Positions 1-12,469 of a DNA stretch of 60,000 bases are shown here, one piece after another. The first letter of the stretch is position 1. Each line of letters begins with the position of its first letter. This DNA comes from Nematostella vectensis (Eukaryota > Cnidaria > Anthozoa > Actiniaria > Edwardsiidae). Position numbers and translations under genes: made by a program. The stretch spans positions 13,742,856 through 13,802,855 of the forward strand of contig NC_064040.1 of NCBI RefSeq assembly GCF_932526225.1, in the 5' to 3' direction. The notes beneath the pieces are model-generated. The model was not told the DNA's origin, made no database searches, and saw nothing but the letters and a program-made list of their open reading frames with translations.

Positions 1-24
1 CGCATTTCATTGATCCTTATAATT

Positions 25-3000
25 ATGGCAAATGACTGTTCAACGATGAACCCGGGCCCCGTTAAAGATCCTTGTGGCATCTGTCAAAAGCCAACTAGAT
101 CGAACCAAAGAGCGATTCAGTGTGACGAGTGCGACATGTGGTATCATACGAAGTGTATTGCCATGACGGCTCAATCTTATGACAGATTGGGTAGTGACTC
201 CCAGCTTGCGTGGCTGTGCAATAAATGCCTTTTCCCAAACTTCTCGACGACGTTCCTGTTAAACGAAATGGATCTTTGTCACGAAAACCGCTTTGAAAGT
301 CTCTCATCTGATTCAACAATAAGCAGCGACCCGGGATCACCTTTGTTTACGTCTAGCCCTTCAAGATTCCATGATCCCCAAGGGAACCGAGTTAAGATAA
401 CACGGAGAAAGTTAAAGATCCTCTCTCTTAACTGTAACGGGCTAAAAAGCCCGGCCAAAAAGTCGCAGTTTCAATCTCTTGTCGCACTGCATGACCCGGA
501 CGTTATTCTCGGCTGCGAATCAAAGATAAACGCTATTATTCCCACTTATTCAATCTTTCCTGAAAATTATGAAGTATATCGGAGAGATAGGACGGCTTCC
601 GGTGGAGGTGTTTTTATAGCTGTTCGCAACGATCTGACTGCAGTGGAAGAACGGGGTCTCGACGTCGATGGGGCCGAAATGATAACAGCATCTATCCATC
701 TCGCAAAGCGGAAGAAACTTTTTCTAACTAGTTTCTATCACCCCCCAACCGACCAGGAGGGACTCGGTCTGTTAGACGACTACTTATGCAAACTGTTCAC
801 CAAATACCAGCAGTGCCCTAATGCAATCATAGGGGGTGACTTTAACTGCTCGGGTATTGAATGGTCAAGCGGCGAGGCTGTACTCACTCCACCTGTTCAC
901 AGCTGGGACCTCGCCCTTATTGCGTTGGCGGAAAAATATGGATTATCACAGCATGTTAAGTCTCCAACTCGATATGATAGCTTCTTGGACCTTGCATTCT
1001 CGTCTAAACCTGGCCTTGTTAATGCATGTCATGTTACGTCGGGTCTAAGTGATCACAGCGCGGTTTTATTTGAAGTTGACCTTGCTCCAAAATACATCCC
1101 CAAGCCCCCACGTAAGATTTATCTTTACCATAAAGCGGACATGGCTGCGTTAAAAGAACACATCGCATCCTTCCATAGGGACTATGCTGCATCTCACATG
1201 GAAAGATCCGTGGAGGAAAATTGGAATGCTATCTCAACTTGCATTAGTGATGCTATGGAGAGGTTTATTCCATCCAAGACTTCGAAAACAAAGCGACACC
1301 TCCCCTGGATAGGCGCGCCCATCAAAAAATTGATGCGCAAACGCGACCGCGCCTTCAAAAAGTCCAAACGGACTGGGAAGGAAAAAGACCATGTGAACTA
1401 CAAACGCCTAAGGAACATTGTAAGCAACAGCATCAAGGAATCACACAATAACTACGTGAGCGAGATTATGAAGGGGATTGACCTTGAATCTGATGAACCT
1501 AGGCCGAACGGAGTCAAGAGGGCGTGGTCATATCTGAAACTCTTACGCTCAGAGTCACTAGGGATACCCACTCTATTCTGGGAGGGACGGGTTTGCGCGA
1601 ATGACAAATGTAAAGCTGAGGCGCTAAGGGCACAGTATGACAGTGTATTCACGCAGGAAGATAATCTTAATGTTCCCACTCTCGGCGCGTCCCCTCACCA
1701 AGACATCAAAGACATCTCCTTCTCTGTTAACGGCGTTAGAGTACAACTCGATAACATCCGTGTAGACAAGGCGTGTGGCCCAGATGCCGTCCCAGCCAGA
1801 GTCCTGAAGGAGGCTGCAACAGAACTCGCACCTATCCTTACATTACTGTTCGAGCAGTCGATGAAGGATGGCGTACTCCCTACTGTGTGGAAGGACGCGA
1901 ACATATCAGCCATTTATAAGAAGGGTCTAAGATCTGACCCACAGAACTATCGCCCAGTATCTTTAACATCCTTGGTCTCCAAACTGATGGAACACATTGT
2001 CTCAAAACACATAATGTGTCACCTGTCCGCAAACAACATCATTACTCAGCTACAGCATGGTTTCCTGAAAGGCCTCTCTTGCTCCACCCAACTAATATCT
2101 GTTATTCATGATTGGTCGTCGGTCCTGAACGACCATGGGCAAGTTGACGTGGTATTTCTTGATTTCGCCAAGGCGTTCGATTCAGTCCCTCACGAACGCC
2201 TACTGATCAAGGCCGAGTTCTATGGAATCAGAGGAAGACTCTTACTGTGGTTAAGGCACTTTCTTACCAACAGAAGACAGCGAGTGGTCGTGAACGGGGC
2301 CTCTTCTACCTGGTCCCCTGTGCTATCAGGCGTGCCTCAGGGCACGGTCTTAGGACCGATATTATTCCTGCTCTTCATAAACGACCTGCCATCTGGCATC
2401 AAATCACACGTGAAACTGTTTGCCGACGACAGCGTCCTATACCGCCCAATTAAGAGCCTTGATGACCACCACGCCCTACAGCAAGATCTTCACCACCTTG
2501 AACGATGGGCAGAACAGTGGCAGATGAAGTTTGCGCCCAAAAAATGTTACGTCATGACCATCACTTTAAAACGCGACAAGTCCCAGTTCCCATACCATTT
2601 GTGTGGAACCACACTGGAGGGGGTTAGCGTTCAAAAATACCTTGGAGTCCACATTTCTACATCTCTCAATTGGTCAAAGCACACGGAGGAAGTCAAGAAG
2701 AAGGTTAACGCAGTACTGGGTATCCTACAAAGAAATTTATCTTCCTGCCCAGCTGCGGTTAAAGAGCAAGCCTACAAGGCGCTGGTACGGCCACTGGTGG
2801 AGTACGGGACGGAAGCATGGAGCCCCCACACTAAGAAGGACATTCAAAAAGTTGAATCTGTACAACGCCGCGCTGCCAGATTTGTGTGCAACGACTACGG
2901 AAGGCATAGCAGCGTCACGAATATGCTGACACACCTAGGATGGCACCAGCTAGAACTTAGGCGAACAGTATTCGACTCTGTCATGTTTTATAAGATCCAC

Positions 3001-3243
3001 CACGGGCTAGTAAAAATCGATTTCCCGAGTGATGTAATTCGCAAACCTGGTTCCTACGCAACCAGGTCAAGCGTCAGGAACACATGCCAACTTACACTCC
3101 CGCCTCCCAGTATAAACCAATTCAAATACTCCTTCTTTTCAAGAACTATCCCCGTTTGGAACTCTCTGCCCCAACAAATGCTAGACCTCAACTCTGTCGA
3201 TGAATTTAAGATAGCCGTCACTGGCGAGCTGGCCCGGCAATGA
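25..3243 (+). CDS. Non-LTR retrotransposon polyprotein (PHD finger, APE endonuclease, reverse transcriptase)
   Basis: This 1,072-residue frame copies its own RNA into DNA at a nicked chromosomal site. A Cys4-His-Cys3 PHD-type zinc finger lies at about residues 18-65 (CGICQK, CDECDMWYH, CNKC). An APE-type endonuclease follows at about 130-360, with SLNCNG, CESK, the GGDFN block and the terminal SDH motif near residue 343. The reverse transcriptase spans about 620-880 and keeps NYRPVSL, FLDFAKAFDSV, SGVPQGTVLGP and the catalytic FADD near residue 799. The C-terminal tail with YSFFSRTIPVWNSLP is typical of CR1/L2/Jockey-like elements. There is no RNase H domain. I chose the ATG at 25 because it is the first in frame. 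The frame has no stop or frameshift, so the copy may be young. The window begins just upstream, so any ORF1 or 5' UTR is not visible. Clade assignment is inferred from motif style. Confidence 0.95.
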   Translation: MANDCSTMNPGPVKDPCGICQKPTRSNQRAIQCDECDMWYHTKCIAMTAQSYDRLGSDSQLAWLCNKCLFPNFSTTFLLNEMDLCHENRFESLSSDSTISSDPGSPLFTSSPSRFHDPQGNRVKITRRKLKILSLNCNGLKSPAKKSQFQSLVALHDPDVILGCESKINAIIPTYSIFPENYEVYRRDRTASGGGVFIAVRNDLTAVEERGLDVDGAEMITASIHLAKRKKLFLTSFYHPPTDQEGLGLLDDYLCKLFTKYQQCPNAIIGGDFNCSGIEWSSGEAVLTPPVHSWDLALIALAEKYGLSQHVKSPTRYDSFLDLAFSSKPGLVNACHVTSGLSDHSAVLFEVDLAPKYIPKPPRKIYLYHKADMAALKEHIASFHRDYAASHMERSVEENWNAISTCISDAMERFIPSKTSKTKRHLPWIGAPIKKLMRKRDRAFKKSKRTGKEKDHVNYKRLRNIVSNSIKESHNNYVSEIMKGIDLESDEPRPNGVKRAWSYLKLLRSESLGIPTLFWEGRVCANDKCKAEALRAQYDSVFTQEDNLNVPTLGASPHQDIKDISFSVNGVRVQLDNIRVDKACGPDAVPARVLKEAATELAPILTLLFEQSMKDGVLPTVWKDANISAIYKKGLRSDPQNYRPVSLTSLVSKLMEHIVSKHIMCHLSANNIITQLQHGFLKGLSCSTQLISVIHDWSSVLNDHGQVDVVFLDFAKAFDSVPHERLLIKAEFYGIRGRLLLWLRHFLTNRRQRVVVNGASSTWSPVLSGVPQGTVLGPILFLLFINDLPSGIKSHVKLFADDSVLYRPIKSLDDHHALQQDLHHLERWAEQWQMKFAPKKCYVMTITLKRDKSQFPYHLCGTTLEGVSVQKYLGVHISTSLNWSKHTEEVKKKVNAVLGILQRNLSSCPAAVKEQAYKALVRPLVEYGTEAWSPHTKKDIQKVESVQRRAARFVCNDYGRHSSVTNMLTHLGWHQLELRRTVFDSVMFYKIHHGLVKIDFPSDVIRKPGSYATRSSVRNTCQLTLPPPSINQFKYSFFSRTIPVWNSLPQQMLDLNSVDEFKIAVTGELARQ

Positions 3244-3462
3244 TTTAGTTGCCATACTACCCATGTACATGTGTATTGTTATCTCATTATCTTATCGAAT
3301 TGTTACGTTTATTTATTTATTTATTCATTCATTTATTGTTTCTTTTGTTTTATTTATTATTTATTTATTATCAACCGTAGTATGTGCATGGGTAGTTGGT
3401 ACGCTGCCCCTCATTGCCGGATTAGCTCGCTAGTGGCAATTATTGTATTTAAAGGTTAAAGG
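3244..3462 (+). other. 3' UTR and probable 3' end of the non-LTR element
   Basis: The stop codon is followed by a T-rich stretch of TTTA/TTCA repeats (about 3308-3370). On either side is an imperfect inverted repeat: the CATACTACCCATGTACATG side at about 3251-3270 and the TATGTGCATGGGTAGTTGG side at about 3378-3397. The likely terminus is two copies of TTAAAGG at 3449-3462, because CR1/L2-like elements commonly end in a short microsatellite. No target-site duplication can be checked because the 5' end is outside the window. Confidence 0.5.
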
Positions 3463-4170
3463 TCAGCATTCATGTGTTGTTACCTATGCAAATCAATCCC
3501 ATTGATAATACAATCAGTTTGCTGGTTCATTTTCAATAACAACAGTAAGTAACTTTTAAGTACAGAAGTCCTCTGGTCTTCAAGCATCAGAAATCAAAAT
3601 ATGATCAATTATTTTGTTGGCAGTCAAGGCAGTCAAGTATCAAACAAAATCTCGATATAGAATTTTTTATAGAGAAGTGGTAGAAACACATTAAACAGCC
3701 CAAGTAGCATAAAGGTAAGATGAAAAGTAGATAGAAAGAAAATACTTTTTAGATTTCTTTAATGATTGCGAAATTATGTTGTGTTATCTTGAAAACATTC
3801 GCTTGCTACTAAATGTAAATAGCCGGATATAGTTCTCAACCGATTATGCCGAACTGTACATCATTTCTCCAATGCAACTGAGTATTCTTAGCCGTTAAAC
3901 TCCTACTTAGAAGTTTTTTCACGATTCACACTGAAATGGAAGCCAATAAACTCCTTGCAACAAATCGGTGTTCAAGGATTTGCTTTCTTAGCCAATCAAA
4001 ATGACGGTGGAAGTGGGTGATAAATCAATGACAAGAAAAAAAAATAAAAGTTGTGTTAACGATGTGAAGCTACGGTCAGAAAACGGTTTTTTTTAACAAT
4101 TTTCACATTAAATTTGAAGCGAAAAACTTGACAATATATCGGGAACTGCTCATTACCTTACCTTGAATTC
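3463..4170. other. AT-rich spacer, nothing recognised
   Basis: There is no reading frame, RNA gene or element end that I can support here. It is ordinary AT-rich DNA with poly-A and poly-T tracts. Confidence 0.6.
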
Positions 4171-4177
4171 AATTTAT

Positions 4178-4244
4178 CCTAGCTCCACATTCTGGCTCCA
4201 CAACCTAGCTCCACAACCTAGCTCCACTTCCTAGCTCCACTCCT
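4178..4244. repeat. 13-bp tandem repeat, five copies
   Basis: The unit CCTAGCTCCACAA begins at 4178, 4191 (variant TCTGGCTCCAC), 4204, 4217 and 4230, so the period is exactly 13 bp. It is short and diverged at both ends. Confidence 0.85.
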
Positions 4245-4489
4245 AAACTAGTCGCCACTCGTGGAATTGCGCTTTGGTTTCATATAATATGCAATCAAGT
4301 TTAATCCCAAAGTAAAAGATTGTCTATATTCAACAACCAGCTCAGAGTATCACCGCGGTAAACCAAGAAGAGAAGAACCGGACATTGTTGCAGATCGCAA
4401 CGGGGGCGATCGTCTAGAGATGGCAAGATTTGTACAGCACTCAAGGTATAACAAGCCGTCCCGGAGAGTAAACTGCGACTTGAGTGTTA

Positions 4490-5470
4490 TACTGTCAAAC
4501 TCACCGCCTGACAACCCAAAGTACACAAACTGACAGGTACAGTCAATACAGACAACCACAGCAAACTAACAGGACAACCATTATCACTGCAAACAGCTGG
4601 ACTACTTCAAACCCATCACGACTATTAGGAACAGAACTAGACAAAATTATTTTACGACTGAAAGACATTTTTACAGAACGAAACATACAATTTCCTTTTA
4701 TTGATTTTTTTTTTCGAACTACTAGACCTACTGAACAAACAACACATTGATGACATCGTCAATTTTACTTTGACAACTTTTGACTTTGCAACTGTATATG
4801 ATTGCGTGGATTGTGTCTGAGTATGAGATAATTGTGTAAACTACCAAACTTACCAAATTTTCACAGAGACTTTTTACTTAATTTAAACAATTTTGTCAAC
4901 GAACGCAGCTTTTATATTTCTGGACAAGACGTATACAAACAAATGACCGGAGTAGCTATGGGTAGTTATCACAGTCGACAAGTTGCCGACTTGGTACTCT
5001 TACTCCAAGAACTAAAATTCTTTTCAGACGATACCAACAACAATGGAATATTTTTTTTTTCAGATACATTGACGACGGTTATATGTTAACAGACAGAAAA
5101 CAAACAAGCAATATCATTACAAACCTATCAGCTACCTACCCAAAACAAATCCCACTGACCTTCACATCTACCAACCATTTTACACCCTACCTCGTCCTTA
5201 CAATATCACTTAACTACCACACAGTAGCAACCAACGAAATACACTACAAGATCTACCAAAACCACCCACCCACATGTTCACAGGAACAAAAACAGTAGAC
5301 TATCCAAACACCAGACGACTTCAATTTTATTTACAAACCGTTTAAGACACGACTTCACGCACTAGACTACCCAGACAAACTGGCAATACTTTTTACTGGA
5401 AACCATACTACAAACATAAACTTAGACAGAACGAAAAACGACACAAACACACTGCACAAAACAATACTAT
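4490..5470 (+). pseudogene. Penelope-like reverse transcriptase relic, copy 1
   Basis: Several frames together give a reverse transcriptase core. A TTFDFATVYD-type block lies near 4770-4800. A long piece at 4832-5030 carries YKQMTGVAMGS followed by VADLVLLLQE. A catalytic YIDDGYML block near 5066-5090 sits in the next frame, and downstream come PKQIPLTFT and an HYKIYQ block. The AMGS and YIDD pairing, with the basic linker after it, is the pattern of Penelope-like and related RTs of cnidarians; assignment to that group is tentative. At least two frameshifts and an in-frame stop make it non-functional. No GIY-YIG domain is visible, so this is a 5'- and 3'-truncated fragment. Confidence 0.7.
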
Positions 5471-5479
5471 GATATACCA

Positions 5480-7500
5480 CAATACAACCTACTACAAACA
5501 CAACGGAACAGACCACATCGTTAATTGAATATTTAAGAAATACCGAAACCACCACATACATAAACTCAAAGCATACAGAAACACTAACAAATTGCATACA
5601 ATGCTACTTACCAACAAACTAGTACCAATTAAATTTATCTAATTCAAAATTACACATACTAATTTAATTTTATATAAAAATATAATATTGATTACACTTC
5701 AACAATAACATAAATCTTATAGAATCAAATAACTTGAAATTTCTCTAAATATATCTAGTTACTTTAAATGAGAAATTATCCGTTGTGGTAATCATTTTAC
5801 ACATTTTTATATTGAAAACAAAGTTTTTATATCAGCGAATTTAAATATAATTATTATTATATATTTTAATTTTAATTAACGATTTCAACAATTATAGATT
5901 CTACTTTATATCAATTACTATTTATACAATTATTTATTATTATACAAATTACTACATAAATTCTACTAATTCTATATTCGTTTAAATGAGATTTCACGCA
6001 AGTTAAGTTTTATTACTATTCATACACTATCATAAAATCCTACAAATATTCTTACTATTTTTTTTCTACACGATATCCAATACAAATATAAGAATCAGAT
6101 TGACAGTAAGATTATGAAAAGATTTAGTCAAATCGAAATTTGAGGGAATTACTGTATTGGGGCTATAAAGAAGACCTCGACAAGAATAAATACAAACATA
6201 TCGAAATATACATCTATAAAGTTAGAACGAATAACCCGATATATACAAATGCACTTACTCGTCTAAAGCCTAACCCACTGAAGTCGGACAAATTTACCGT
6301 ACCTTAGCAAATTCCACGTGGACGAGGAAAGAATCGGATAGCATACGAAACACTTTAACTTCAAGAATGCACAATGCACTTTCCGGCTCTTCCATGATTC
6401 CGAAAGAGATCCCAACTTCATCCACAGTTCAAGACCATCTTCCAATACACCAATTGACATATATCCCAAATTTGTCATAGTTCTTAGCTGTTAAAATCCA
6501 CACAAACATCTTCCCACTTACTCTTAAACAGTTTGCAATACTACTTACTGCTGACCAAAAACTCAGCGATAATATCTTAGCAACCGTCAATCATACTAAT
6601 GACGACATAATATTCGTCAATTTTACGGCAGATCAGAGTTTGCAGTGTCAAAAATTGTCGTCAAGGTACCGCCGAAAAAACAACAAAATATACAGACTAC
6701 AAAAAAACTTATTCAACTTTTAATTATCATTGCACTTTTTATTCCCTTGCAAGCCTACTACTAAGTAAGTACCTTACTGACTTCAATATTTCATCAAATT
6801 CTCAATCATCAAATTCCATCTAAAATCGTTTTTTAGTCCGTGTTGGACACAGAAATTTTGACAGCGCAACTTCAAGATTTCTAAAAGATACATTTAAAAA
6901 AATTTAAATTTATTTCTAACATTCACCAGGTATTATGAATTACAAAGCAACCCAATCACCACAAAACACAAAAATATATAGTTAAGAGCAAGCTGCTTTA
7001 AGGCGGCAATGTCACCAATTTACTTCCGGTAGATTACCTAACAATCTCCGATGATTTTAAAGAAAAATGCGTAACATATTTCAAGGTTTTAAAGATTAGG
7101 CCTATTGAAAGTTTCTTTGAGCATTTGACCGTTAATTTAGATGATTTTAATAGATTTTTTTGTCTCTTGTCGGTTTCCAAGTAGAATGGTGCGATTGTCG
7201 CTTTAATTTGCTTATTTCTTAAAGAAAAGACAAAATATTCTTATTCAATTATTGACCTAATAATTATGACCACCTAAATCTTTCTTAATTCTATGCTATT
7301 CTTTTTTTTCTATTATTTCTCTGCTATTATATTCTTATTGTATTTCTATTTTGTGCTATTCTGCACTATTCTATGTATATATTTTACTTAATAAAATTAC
7401 TTATTGTGTTTCTTCTGACCTGTAAAGTTCGCCACACCCCGATGACTGTTCAGTTTCCCTCGACGAGGCCTAGTAATTTTAAGCTGAAGCTAACAGCCGT
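5480..7500. other. AT-rich gene-free stretch
   Basis: Very AT-rich DNA with poly-T tracts and short low-complexity runs. The short open frames here have no recognisable motif or codon signature. I see no gene. Confidence 0.6.
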
Positions 7501-7566
7501 TACAGATATGATGATTTATGTGGCAAGAAAGCGACACGGCGGCTACATTTAGTTCAAGATCGCGGT

Positions 7567-7884
7567 GTGTTTCTGAAGAGTTTGCTGACTCAAGATGTAG
7601 CATCGTGCATCAGGAAAGTTATTCTAATGGCGGTTATCAAAGCATTAAGAAAAGGATTTCTAGCTTCGCTGATGAAGCAAATGGAAGAACTGAAGAAACC
7701 ACTCGACGGGAATGCTGATGTTGTTAAGGTCAAAAATAAGTGGTTTGAAGTTAAGGAATCGAAAAAGCGATTGGAGGGTGTTTGTGATGTTTATAATGGA
7801 TTGCTTGACAGTCACGATGAGGTGACTGTCAAGGTATTATCCAAAGGCTTTCAAGAGTTGCTTAGAAATAGAATCAAGGGTTAA
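7567..7884 (+). CDS. Small charged open frame of unknown origin
   Basis: This 105-codon frame is Lys/Glu-rich with heptad-like spacing of Leu and Val (segments such as MEELKKPLDG and VKESKKRLEG). It reads like a coiled-coil segment. The style resembles the N-terminal region of retroelement gag-like proteins, especially of BEL/Pao type, but no nucleocapsid knuckle, protease or RT follows within 2 kb. It may be a truncated retroelement piece or a chance frame. Function is unknown. Confidence 0.25.
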   Translation: MFLKSLLTQDVASCIRKVILMAVIKALRKGFLASLMKQMEELKKPLDGNADVVKVKNKWFEVKESKKRLEGVCDVYNGLLDSHDEVTVKVLSKGFQELLRNRIKG

Positions 7885-8274
7885 AGGGGTAAAAAGAGGG
7901 GTAAAAAGGAAGCTTAAGCAGTACAGAATTACCCAGTGCTTTATGACAAAAACTTGAAGGAATTTAAGGAAAGGCCTCAGACGCCTGTTTCGCGTACTTA
8001 AGATTAACAGAAGTGAAAGGAATTGCAATAGTTGTACTTTGTGAAAAGCGTGAATTCTAGGCTCGGGGGTAAAACTGACAACCAAAGATGGAAAGACAGC
8101 GACTGTTGATGTTGTAGGGAAACAAAGATATACAAAAACAAAGATCTTAAACAACATTCTACATACATGTGTATGTATCCCCCTACAAAAAGGCACACTA
8201 TGTGAAAATATAAAATGTGCATGTTCTATGAATACTGCCAAATCCTTCTGGGGAGTATCTAGAAAAAAAGATGT

Positions 8275-8318
8275 TTGTCAATAAATACGTACTAACGTTA
8301 GTAAGAATTTATTGACAA
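8275..8318. repeat. 44-nt near-perfect palindrome
   Basis: Outer arms TTGTCAATAAAT and ATTTATTGACAA enclose a second perfect palindrome, TACTAACGTTAGTA, separated on each side by a three-base mismatch. The whole can form a cruciform with almost no loop. Confidence 0.9.
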
Positions 8319-10033
8319 TACTCAGGATATCATTAACTAACTATAAAGGAAAACGGAGTTGAGGTCTTATGTATAATTGTACATAGACAACTGATACAGC
8401 AAAATATAGTAATATTTATTAAAAAATGAGAACCAATTAAAGTTTCTAACAGAAAAAACGGTGCTTTTTATTCAAAATAATAAATAAAGACATATCACAA
8501 AATATTTGGAAATATGATCTTCTGGAACATATAGGAGACCTATTTTTGTTATTATTAACTTATCTACATCAATTACTCTACCGGTTATTGTAATAAAATC
8601 TTCATATAAGATGAAGAGCCTATTTATGAACCTATATTAGCCTAAATGTCACAAAGCACACATTATAAGTATTTACAGGTATTTACTATTTCTGTTTTTT
8701 CGGTATTTTTTAACAATTTTGCCATTTGTAAAACTATTATCATCTTTCTTTTTGTTACTTTAGTCATGTTTATTTTTGGTGAGCTACATTAATACCAATG
8801 CCTTATGTACATCCCTCCCTGGGTCATGCCTTCGAGTCTGCAGCTTGTTTTCAGAATCTTTACGGCTGAGATTCACGTGAGAAAGTTTGGAGAACAACAT
8901 TTAACAGGAGACTGTAAATTTCCTAACAAAGCTACTGAGGATAAAAAATTCATACAGCTAAAACCTAATTTCATAAACCTGAAAATAAAAATAATAAAAT
9001 TTCCTAAAATGGTTCCCATAACAGAGAATTAATTTATGAACTCTTCTGTTTCATTATATTTATAAGCTGATGAGCCAGAGGTTGATAAGTCTTTTATAGG
9101 AAAAGCAGTAGAAGGGAAAGTTGCTCCTCTACAAAAACCTAAATGTGAAATCTAAATTTCACTTGGAGGCCACATAACATAATTATGGAGATGTGACATT
9201 AAAAAAAAAACAAAAGGTTATGGTGTTGTAAAACATTGAGGTATCAAGGGTTATGCAAAGTATTGTCAGGTGGTACTGTATATTGTAAAAAAAAAGCTCT
9301 TTTTTAGGTAATAAACATAACCTCAAGGTCCTATTCCATATAATGCACCTGTTTCTAGAATGAAACCACAATTCAAAGACATTTAATATTGATTCTTAAA
9401 AAAAGCTCATAGTCGATTTAAATTAAGTGTTTTCAAATTCATAAATTACTAATACTTGGGTTTTTTTGTGTTCACCCAATTAATTTAACCACTGTTCATA
9501 TTTGTGAGAATTTGCTTAATCATTCATTAAACGAATCACTGGTTTTATCCCTAGTATACAGTATTCAATTTATTCATGACTCGTTATTATTTTCCTATAT
9601 TGGTGAATGGCACATGGCAGATTATATAGAATTTGATAACTACAGCCTGTAAGTATTTATTTCCTGCGTTATAAATTTAAACAATAAACAGGTGATCAAA
9701 GTTTCAAAACAAAACAACTCCGACAGATCATTTCGCTTAGTACTTTAATACAGTACTTTAATACAATATGCCAATTTACCTACGTCTGCCCGTTCAACAA
9801 CAAACCAAAGGAGCATTTGTCTGCATTTATCTTTGTGAATTTCTTATATAATTTTAGCTGACTTGACTCGAGGGTTCTGCCATTTTTAGAGCTTTAAAAA
9901 GTATTTAACCACGCTTTTTGCACATAACTAGAAGAACATTTCCGTGGTTAACATCCCTAAGAATGAATCTTTTACTAGCACTTCTTTTTTACAATTATTG
10001 GCTCGTTTGCAATCGGTTTTTGCCATACTCTAG
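8319..10033. other. AT-rich gene-free stretch
   Basis: No coding, RNA or element signature was recognised. Short open frames occur but none carries a known motif. Confidence 0.55.
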
Positions 10034-10188
10034 CGACCGTCATTGTTTTGTGCGCTCTGGAGGCCTGGGCTTGCGCTTTAAGGGCTTGAATGCAAATAAT
10101 GAGGACATAAATCTTGTTATTTGTCAATGTCCCACAGGGTCCAGGGAAAACCTATGCAAGCATCAGGCTGTGACAGAGAAAATCAAAG
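10034..10188 (+). pseudogene. Isolated exon-like fragment with a SWIM zinc finger
   Basis: A reading frame flanked by an acceptor-like TACTCTAG at 10033 and a donor-like AAAG|GTAGTT at 10188 encodes CQCPTGSRENLCKH. This fits the SWIM pattern C-x-C-xn-C-x-H. SWIM fingers bind DNA or protein and are common in MULE-type and related transposases. No second exon with a transposase core can be found nearby, so it is probably a stranded transposon exon. An isolated exon of a host SWIM protein is the alternative. Confidence 0.5.
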
Positions 10189-12469
10189 GTAGTTGTTATC
10201 TTAGTGTAGCGAAAATACAGAAAATGAAGGTTGAAAATAAGATTAAACAAAAGGATGGAAAGTTCGTTTGAGCCAACGGTATCTATGTCTCTTACTTTCT
10301 GGGATTAATGGTCCCTACTTGGTTCTGAAAAAACAAAAACAAAGAGGGACTCGCGTGGACGGGTCCTGAGCAAAGGTGAAAGGTGCTCGCAACTTCAGTG
10401 GAGCAGAAAATCCCGTCAGACGGAAAGAGGTATACACCAAGCTAAAGCATACATCGAAATGAAAACACCACGTCAAATAACGCTACCGTCAGCGGACTTC
10501 ATTAAGCGGCAGCGGTCTGAAAGGGAGCAGTGTCAAAGGAGCAATTGTAAGTTTTTAAAAGATACTTTTACAGTTGATTTCCTAGCTCACTTTTTGAAGT
10601 CCCCATTGTAACCATCAAAAAATATTGATTCTGTTAGTAACATGTAACCCATTATCACATAGAAATACTTCATTTGAGCCAATAGTCAATAAATAAAGCG
10701 AAAATACACTCTTTCCACTGCTCTTTCATACCGGCCATGTGTACACGCCGGGCACAAAACACTCCAGAAGCGGCAGGGTTTTCCGTGCCATCTTGGATGG
10801 GGCACGTTTTCAGAGGACTGGTGCCGAATATACGAATCTGTTTGGGCCCTATGTTTGACAGCTCGTATGATGTTCGCTTGCTTCGGAAAATAAGATCGGA
10901 TGGCGGGAAAACACAGACAGAAGAAGACGGTTTGATTTGGTATCAAACACGACCAGGATTTCGCGCGGTTCCTGCGCCTACTCTTAAAAGGCATACGGTC
11001 TTTACGCGACTTTTTCCTAAATGTCTTGAAAGCATGTGTCCTGATTTTATTTTTACATCGAAAGAATTTATTGAAAATCAGCAGGGTAGTCAGATTCTTG
11101 AATCCCTGAATGTCTTCGCTATGATTTTTGTTTTGTAGATTTCTCCTCTGTTCTCGCGTGATTATTTCTGAAACCTCACACTCTAATTTTCAAGTTTAAC
11201 TTTGAAAATGCCAAGGAGGTTCAGTCCCGGAGATGATGCGAGAGGCTAAATTAAAGAAACAGAAGGTGATCGACTCTTCGCTTACTGCAGGACCTGGAGG
11301 ATGAGTTTTCTTCCATTCGGCAAAGCATTGCTGAGAAGAAACTCGAGTTGAAAGCGAAGCGAGAAAGCTGAGGAGGCTTAGCAGAAAGTTATTTATAAAG
11401 AACCAAATAGAATGCGTTTACATATAATACTCATTTTGTAGAAAAGGAACGCTTATAGAAAAGGAATCGAAAGGAAAAGACATATTTGTTTTAGGCAGAC
11501 TTGCGCATTATTTTACGCTATCGTGTTTTTTTGAAAGGGGTGATTTATTGAGTTATAAATTATAGTCAAATTGTTGATTCTTATAGATCGATAGACCGTT
11601 TCGTCAAAGATATAATACAAACAGATGAATTGTAGTTTCATGTTGGTCTAATTATTATCTTTGTTTGTTTGTTTTTTTTGTTTCATATTTGATAGCTACA
11701 TGGATATTCTCTTCAGATTAGTGATATATCTTAGGGGTAAAAATTACTGTTGACTACACCCAAAGTGCTGTCACTTAGGGTTACACTACTAACTTTTACA
11801 TGTTTCCATTATTTCTCTGTTTTTTTTTTTATCTTGCCTTGCCATACATCCAGAACATGTTTGTGCATTGTGCACAAACATTCCTTGGTGGCTGGTTGCC
11901 ATGGCTCTATTGGTGATGTCAAATATGTAATCCTGAAAAACTAGCATGTTTGATGTACTCTGAGGTGGATTGTCTCCTTTAAAAGGTGAGTAAAAAGATG
12001 TAAGAGGCTAATTTGATAGAAAAAAAAGAATATATTAGTACGCTTCCACTGGTTAAATGATTTTTTATGAATGATAGACTTTGAATAGGTGATGAAATTT
12101 TTTTTATAAAATGTTTGATTTTCTATTATCTTTACTGAACTTTTTTTTGTAAATTATCTTATGGCAGCCCAAGACAGAGTTGATATACTTTCTACTTATC
12201 TTATTATCTTTATAAATGCTAAATGCAGATCTCTTATGTTATACAATTACATAAAAAGCAAATAAAAAAATGACATTTGTAAGTTAAGTTTGAAATACAT
12301 TTGGTCAATATATTATTTCAAATCATCATCAACTCTTTTTCATGAATAAGAACATTGTTAAAGTGATTGAGTGAGGTCTATGATAAACTTGAACACAGTA
12401 TTTCAATGATGAAAAATCTGGGTTTAGAAAAGGTGTTTGGAAGTAAAGCTGTCCACTCACAAGAGTGCA
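10189..12469. other. Gene-free stretch
   Basis: Nothing is supported here. A 133-codon frame at 10737-11138 has no recognisable domain and is opposed by a similar open frame on the other strand. A small hairpin lies at about 11859-11883, with arms ATGTTTGTGCA and TGCACAAACAT. Confidence 0.5.

Noticed and set aside
10737-11138. 133-codon open frame on plus opposite a 102-codon frame on minus
   Set aside because: No recognisable domain, promoter or splice context, and the double-strand openness suggests chance.
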